A stretch of DNA of 64,000 nt, from assembly GCA_033030425.1 (NCBI GenBank), contig JAUFSD010000006.1, positions 1,302,001 through 1,366,000 on the forward strand, in the 5' to 3' direction. How positions within the stretch are numbered: position 1 is the first letter of the stretch; the number at the start of each line of letters is the position of its first letter. A program made the position numbers and the translations under genes. This document shows positions 57,753 to 64,000 of the stretch, piece by piece. Origin of the DNA: Verpa conica (taxonomy: Eukaryota; Ascomycota; Pezizomycetes; Pezizales; Morchellaceae). Under the pieces are notes generated by a model, which ran no database searches, was not told where the DNA came from, and saw only the letters and a list, made by a program, of their open reading frames with translations.

Positions 57753-58876
57753 TGAAATGATGATGGTGATTACAATGACTGAATAATGTGTTGTAAATCG
57801 GAGATTGAAGAATAAGACCTAATAGCTGCAGAAATATTGGGGAGGAAGTGGGGGGGGGATAGTGAGAGAGAAGTTAAGGGAGTGTAGTTATTGAGTCGAG
57901 TATGTCGTAAGGATCGCGATAGAATAATGGAAGACGCGACGGAAGAAAAGGGTTCAGGCGAACACCTTCTGATCGAGTAGGACACAGGAATAGAAGGGTG
58001 CGGCTACGTGCAGGAGTAACAACAACAACAGAACATATATATCGACTGTGATTATTTGTTCTCACCTCTTACCATCCACAGTTCACACTCTCACGATCAC
58101 GATCACAGCGGAGGAGAAGGGGGCTCACACCGGAAGTTGAGTTCCTTCGGCTTTAGAGAAGAGGCTGACAGACACTTTTCTGTTTTCGTGCACCAACATG
58201 CCCAGCCTTTGAGTAGCTGCCAAGTACAGGGGGACTGTTACCCTGCCTTTTTGCGTCACACCGGGTGTCCTTTGTCCATTGGGTTGCCCTTACGTATGTA
58301 GGTACCTGAGTTACATCAGTGGGAGAGTGATGGTAACCATAGATAAAGTTATATCACACCTCTTTCCCTCTACTCTAGTGATTCACAGATTTCCTAGCAA
58401 GATAGAAATGTGGAATGGGCATATTAGATGATTATTGTTGAATTGGACATTAATCAAAGTTGATGAATTGATAGATACCTAGATCGATGGACGGTGATGA
58501 CGGTGATGATGATGATAATATGCTGGCCCTGATGTTGATGATGGCGTGGTTGCCACGAGCCCTGCCGGCTTGGCATCCTCTGCAGTGATGTTGGTTTTTT
58601 TTGTTGTTTTGGGCTGCAACAACAGTTGCCCCAAGTCCCCAGCCAACCGTCTGTCACGTCTAAAGCTCTCCGCTGAGTGCTGAATACCTATCAAGGTCCT
58701 ATACTACAACTCTACTGTTCCTCACGTATACTATTTATTCTGACTTAAAGCTTTGTCCTATCTCTTGTGAGCCCTTCTTCTTTCATCCCCACCCTCCTAC
58801 CCCCTCCCCCACTACCACCCCCCCTACTAGTATCTCCATCTCTTTGCTAAACCGCTGTCTCTAGAAGGTTGCAAAC
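57753..58876. other. divergent promoter region of MLP1 and STU2
   Basis: About 1.1 kb between divergent starts. It includes an imperfect GATGAT/GGTGAT microsatellite at 58.49-58.52 kb and pyrimidine-rich tracts just before the STU2 start. No gene was recognised; the frame at 58.06-58.30 kb is histidine-rich low-complexity. Confidence 0.5.
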
Positions 58877-61656
58877 ATGGCCGACGAGGAACCAGACTAT
58901 TCAAGCATCCCCCTCACTGATCGGGCTATTCATAAAATATGGAAAGTTCGTAAAGGGGCCTATGAAGAAGCTGCCGCGTGAGTTTCTCTCCACATCTGCC
59001 TCTATCTTTGTGTGACCTGGCGCTGAGAGCTCGTGTTATTGCTATAGTGATTTTGCAAGGTCGCCAGATGAGAGTGACCCGTGCTTTCAACCCTGGCTAC
59101 ATGACTCCGGACTTTGGACAAAGATAGTACTAGACTCGAACGTTGCTGCTCAGCAAGAGGGTATCGCTGCGTTATGTGCGTTCCTGCAGTATGGGGGCAT
59201 GAATGCTTGTTTACGGTATGAATATACATCGTCGAGGCCCTTCACAGAACCTTTCTAAACTGATGGGAGTACAGAACACGGTCACACACAATTGGCCCCC
59301 TCGTCGAAAAGGGCTTATCGTCTACCCGTGCTGCTACCAAAGAAAAATCCCTTGAGGCTCTCCTTCTCTATGTGGAACTCGACAATCCCAGCCCAGTAAT
59401 GGAACAGCTTGTTCCCTTTCTCTCCCACAAAATGCCCAAGATCATCGCAGCAACTTTGACCGCCATTACTGGAATTTACTCAGCCTTTGGTGCGCGGACA
59501 GTTGACCCCAAGCCGGTCCTGAAGGTCCTGCCGGGTGTCTTTGGACATGCAGATAAGAATGTCAGAGCAGAGGCTACCAAGCTTTCCATCGAACTGTATA
59601 AATGGCTCAAGGATGCGATCAAGCCCATGTTCTTCAATGACCTCAAGCCAGTACAACAGAAGGAGCTAGATGAGGCCTTTGAGAAGGTCAAGGATGAGGT
59701 ACCAAAGCAGGAGAGATTATTACGATCACAGCAAGCGGCTGGTGTACAAGATGAAGAGGTTGAGGATGAGGTAGAGGTTGATGCTTTTGACTTGGCCGAG
59801 CCAGTTGATGTTCTTGCCAAACTACCAGAAGAGTTCTACGAGCAAGTTGGCTCCACTAAGTGGAAGGAGCGGAAGGAGTCACTAGAAGCTCTTCATGCTC
59901 TCATCAATGTACCAAGAATCAAGGATGGTGATTTCAACGAGATTATACGATCATTAGCCAAATGTATGAAGGATGCCAATGTCGCGGTCGTCACAGTGGC
60001 AGCAAACTGTGTTGAGCTGCTGGCGAACGGTCTCAGAAAAGGGTTTGCAAAACACAAGGGAACAGTACTGTCACCCATCTTGGAAAGATTGAAGGAGAAG
60101 AAGCAGACTGTGATCGACGCTCTGGCCAAGGCCCTAGACGCAGTTTTTGGAGCAGTATGTTACTCTTTCCAGATCCCTGTTTGCCAATTACTAAAGACTG
60201 TCCCAAGACTTCTCTTACAGATATTATTGAAGAAATCTTGGAGTACCTCAAGCACAAGAATCCTAATGTGAAGCTTGAGACACTACGATTCTTGATTCGA
60301 TGCCTTCGGGTTACGCGCGAATTTCCATCAAAGCCGGAATGCAAAAATATTGCTGAAACTTCCGCTAAAATGCTGAGCGACACTAGTGGCCCTGTTCGTG
60401 ACGGCGCGGCCGAGGCAATGGGTACACTTATGAAAATTATTGGGGAGCGACAAATGAACCCGTTCTTGGATGGTCTTGATGATATTCGAAAAGCCAAGAT
60501 TAAAGAATTCTTTGAGACAGCTGAAGTAAAAGCAAAAGAGAAGCCGAAACCTGTTGCACCACCCCCACCACCACCCGTAGCTACAAAGGCCCCTGCAAAG
60601 AAAGTTCTCAAGCCCGGCACCAAACCAGTCAAAAAAATAGCCCCGCCTTCTCAATATGCTCAGGAGCCTGTGAAACCCACAGAGGCTCCACGCGCAGTTC
60701 CTGGAAGTAAGATGGCGCCGAAATCTGGACTCAAACTACAGAAGAAGCCTCTCGGTGCTGGTGCTGGAGGTACTCTAGCTTCTCCTAGACGTACAGCGCC
60801 CCCGCCGAGGGAATTGACTCCAGAAGAAGAACCAGCACCTCCACCACCGAAAACTGCGTTAAGAGGACTAGCAAGCAGACAATTGTCACGAGAGCAACCA
60901 GCACCCTCTGGACTAGGTGCTGTCGAAAAAGCAGAACTTGAGGAGCTCCGAGCAGACAAAGAGCGATGGGCTAGGCAGCTGCAAGAGGATAAGTCTGAGA
61001 AGGCCCGATTGTTACAAGAGATCAATGATTTGCAGCTGCAGGTACGCTTTTTCGTAACTACCACCGCAAAACACATCCTTCGTTTTCATAATCTAAGTAG
61101 ATAAAACATACTGACTTAATTGCTCTTAATCAAATAGAATGCACAGCTCATTGAAGAGCACACACGCGACAATCTCGCCATCCGCGCCAAAGAAGCACAG
61201 CTCGTCCGCTCGCGCGCCGACGCCGAGTCAGCCGAGGCCCAGGTACAAAAACAACAGCGCGAGATTGAACGCCTCAAGCGCGAGCTCGCACGGGCCGTTC
61301 GACCTACGTCACCAGCACCTACCGATATCTCAGAGCACATATATGGTCGCGATACAGCCCTTGCGGGTGGTTACAGTGGTCACATGGGACGGAGTGGGTT
61401 AGATACGAATAGAAATAGCTTTCAGTCTTCATTCTCTGGTACCGAGGAGAACCATAATGGTGGATCTGTAGGAACCACTAGGGACAGGATGAGCCCGAAT
61501 CACCAACAGACTGAGAGTGGGAGGACCAGTGCCGCTGGGAGCAGTACGGACAATATTGAGAGCTGGAAGAGGGCTGCGGAGGTTACGAGCCAGTTGAAAC
61601 TAAGGATTGAGCAGATGAAGGCAAAGCAGGGATTGGCTTCAAGGGGGCAGCGGTAG
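58877..61656 (+). CDS. STU2: XMAP215/Dis1 family microtubule polymerase (Stu2/Alp14/AlpA-like)
   Basis: TOG-domain protein that binds tubulin and promotes microtubule growth at plus ends and spindle poles. Five exons (58877-58977, 59048-59215, 59275-60154, 60208-61041, 61138-61656) give 833 residues. TOG1 spans about residues 1-240: TDRAIHKIWKVRKGAYEEAA, QPWLHDSGLWTKIVLDSN and PVMEQLVPFLSHKMPK. TOG2 follows an acidic linker: FYEQVGSTKWKERKESLEAL, VTVAANCVELLANGLRKGF and LKHKNPNVKLETLRFL. A Pro/Lys/Ala-rich basic linker for microtubule-lattice binding comes next, then a coiled coil (ELEELRADKERWARQLQEDK) for dimerisation. The C-terminus is Ser/Gly-rich and ends in a short helix. Two TOG domains plus a coiled coil is the usual fungal design. 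Confidence 0.94.
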
Positions 61657-62846
61657 AGCGGGAAATAAGTAGAAAGTTAAGGCTATGACAATGAGTGAGT
61701 TATGGTTGCTATGACAAGCATTTTTTTCGGCTTACGTCTGCATCTGTCTGCTTTTTTCTGTATCATTCTTTTTTTTCATTAAGTTAGAAGTGAACGATGT
61801 CGAGCAGCTTTATAACTTTTAACATACTGTTTTTTTTTAGTTATTGGCATATTTTTTGCTTAACTCTTTTTTCTCTTGTACCTGGATTGGGATGCTGCGT
61901 TGGATGGGTCTTTTTTCCGGGGTGTTTTTTGTTCAATTTGAGGTTTGTGCGCTGGTCTGTTTAATTGTAGGTTTGCGGAATTCAAGGTCATTGTAGCGAA
62001 ACCAAGTGATGAATAGACTAAAGGGTTTGTAACAATATCGTGAGATCTAATATATCTAGGAGTGGGTTGTTTCTAAACTGGAGAGTGAGGCTCGGTGCAG
62101 AACTTAGTGGGATAGGGTTTGGCTGCTGCATACTATTTGATGATCAGGTATTGCTTAACCCTAACCTTTGCGCTTTCTTTCCCTATTTCCGGACATAAAC
62201 ATGGACAGAGATAGTAGATTTCGTGAGTTTACACGATATACCAAGAATATACTACAGTCCTTACCGCTGCATCTCCGAGTTGAACTTACATGCAGACAAC
62301 AGGTAGTGACCGGTGCACCGAGTGATAAAGTATGATTTGATCAACTAGAATGATTTAATCGGGTTATAGAACGTACGGTCAGCTATCAGCAAACTCTGTC
62401 CCAACCGCAGCCCTCGGCCGGCCCCCTCTAAAAAAAAATAAGTGTCTTAGTGAGTCACCGAAGATTTTTCTTACATTTCAGACGGTGAACAGGGGTCAGC
62501 CTTGGCGCAGACTACCGGACTACCGATAGGATTCGGGTAGGACAGCAGGATACGGATAGAAGTATTATCATTTGGGAACCCTCCCTATATAGTCCTGTAC
62601 CCTTCAATAGTCCGGCTAAGCCTGCAGAACCCCTGCTCGCCATGCACGCTGTCCAGTTATACTATACTTTATTGACTCACAGGATCACGGAGATACAAAC
62701 ACCTGGGAGCTTAAATACGAAAGGACTATAAACTCCGGAATAAGGGGGGTATAAAAACATATTTGGAATAGAGTAGATTTTCTTTTTTTTTCTCGCTAAC
62801 CTTCACAGTTCTAAGTAACAATTAAAAGAAAAACACAAAATTCACA
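61657..62846. other. intergenic region
   Basis: About 1.2 kb. The first 300 bp are T-rich with many short T runs (3' flank of STU2). The rest has no recognisable gene. The last 100 bp form the promoter of the aldo/keto reductase gene. Confidence 0.5.
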
Positions 62847-64000
62847 ATGGAATATGCAAGGTATCATCTCCCTCTTCCTCTCAAAATATCCTAAATAACA
62901 AATTCTCCCTTCAGAATCGGCAACAGTGGACTCCGCACTTCGCGTATCATTCTCGGTGCCATGTCTTATGGCGACCCTGATTGGGCCGCTTGGGTCAAGA
63001 ATGAAGAGGAATCACTCCCACTCTTGAAGGCCGCGTTCGATAACGGTATCAATACGTGGGATACAGCAAATGCGTATTCTAATGGTGCAAGCGAGCGGAT
63101 AATCAAAAAGGCGATACAGAAGTATAATATCCCCCGGAAGCAGTTGGTGATCTTGTCGAAATGTTTTTTTGGTGTCTCGGAGGTGGTTTTTCCTCTTCTC
63201 TCTCTGTGTGTGTGGAGTTGTGCTAATTATGAGTGAAGGAGGGTCAAGAAATAGTAGCACCCGCGGAGAGGGTAAAGGGGGAGTGGGCTAATCAGATGGG
63301 GTTGTCGAGGAAGCATATTTTTGATGCGGTGGATGCGAGTGTAGAGAGGCTAGGAACTTATATAGATATTCTACTAATCCATCGGTATGGTTATGTTTCG
63401 CGGTGGCAAGGAGATGATGAGTGTGCTAATTTTATAAATATAGACTAGATAGGGAGACACCAATGGAGGAGATAATGAAAGCCCTCCACGACGTCGTCCA
63501 GAGTGGAAAGGTTCGCTATATTGGAGGTTTGTCTATTATAGTTCTTACATTGGTCAATCACATACTAATTATAACAGCTTCTTCAATGTTCGCCTGGGAA
63601 TTCCAAATGCTCCAGAACATTGCCGAAAAAAACAATTGGACTAAATTCATCTCCATGCAAAACTACTACAACCTACTGGTACCCCCCTACCCTTCTCTCT
63701 TTCTTCCTGACATAGCTAAACTAACATCGGCTACATGTAGTACCGCGAAGAAGAACGAGAAATGATCCCCTACTGCAATGCCACCGGCGTTGGAATAACC
63801 CCCTGGTCTCCCCTAGCCCGTGGTGTCCTTACCCGCCCCTACGACTCCCGCGGAACCACTCGTGAGGAATCGGATTTCCTCCTTAAAATTGATCGGTCTC
63901 GCGAATCCGAATCCGATGCAGTGACAGTCGGACGCGTCGAGGAGATTGCGAAGAAACATGGTGTTAGTATGGCGATTGTGGCAACAGCGTGGGTGTTGAG
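62847..64000 (+). CDS. aldo/keto reductase (3' end outside the window)
   Basis: NADPH-dependent oxidoreductase of the aryl-alcohol dehydrogenase-like group. Six exons are visible: 62847-62860, 62915-63182, 63239-63384, 63453-63526, 63578-63678 and 63741 to beyond the edge. The first exon is only 14 nt (MEYA plus part of Arg) and joins to [19 protein letters not shown]. Catalytic Asp and Tyr are in [12 protein letters not shown], Lys in [10 protein letters not shown], and His in DILLIHR. Then follow [54 protein letters not shown] and [17 protein letters not shown]. The coenzyme-binding C-terminus is cut off by the window. Substrate cannot be inferred. Confidence 0.9.

Noticed and set aside
58056..58301. 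81-codon histidine-rich frame upstream of STU2
   Set aside because: Low-complexity leader-like sequence without a domain or conserved start; more likely promoter DNA.
1..64000. CRISPR arrays, operons, bacterial promoters
   Set aside because: The window is spliced eukaryotic DNA; no regularly spaced repeats were seen.

Overview
This window is nuclear DNA from a filamentous ascomycete (Pezizomycotina). The evidence is the many introns of 44-130 bp with GT/CTAAC/AG signals, a trifunctional TRPC-type tryptophan enzyme, a fused CYP505 P450-reductase, VPS51, DUF2423 and DUF3807 proteins, and a kinase-ankyrin relic. A Pezizomycetes-like lineage is a guess from intron style and ankyrin content, not a demonstrated placement. 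Coding islands alternate with long AT-rich stretches that hold no recognisable gene.

Layout. 1-3.9 kb: gene-poor. 4-5.6 kb: SET-domain ribosomal lysine methyltransferase (minus). 5.7-9.1 kb: gene-poor, with a short insertion flanked by a target-site duplication. 9.2-10.7 kb: AMPK/SNF1 beta subunit (minus). 13.1-14 kb: unknown two-exon gene. 15-19 kb: thymidylate kinase, COQ3 methyltransferase and a COMPASS ASH2/BRE2 subunit with an apparent frameshift. 19.5 kb: tRNA-Arg(UCU). 19.8-22.8 kb: decayed kinase-ankyrin gene, followed by two inverted-repeat elements (22.97-23.65 and 23.97-24.35 kb). 24.5-32.4 kb: dense block with a DUF2423 protein, TRM5, ARPC2 and TRPC. 32.4-35.2 kb: gene-poor with repeat remnants. 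35.2-44.9 kb: CYP505, an ATG33-like protein, a KDEL-ended PDI, TOM22, VPS51 and a DUF3807 protein. 45.9-46.9 kb: F-box-ankyrin protein. 46.9-50.7 kb: gene-poor, with a second copy of the short insertion. 50.7-57.8 kb: nuclear-basket MLP1/TPR protein. 58.9-61.7 kb: XMAP215/Stu2 microtubule polymerase. 62.8 kb to the end: aldo/keto reductase, cut by the window edge.

The genes are mostly single-copy housekeeping functions: translation and tRNA modification, mitochondria, ER folding, cytoskeleton, nuclear pore, chromatin and amino-acid synthesis. They form no pathway cluster. Several pairs are divergent over short shared promoters (DUF2423/TRM5, VPS51/DUF3807), and three promoter regions carry a TCACGTG box. 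The most unusual material is non-genic or structural: two copies of a short tailed insertion with 13-14 bp direct repeats, two foldback elements beside a decayed kinase-ankyrin gene, a 13-nt exon carrying a PDI active site, an exon whose coding part is only the start codon, two probable GC-AG introns, and a 20-residue tandem repeat in the nuclear-basket protein. I did not find a convincing new multi-gene system.
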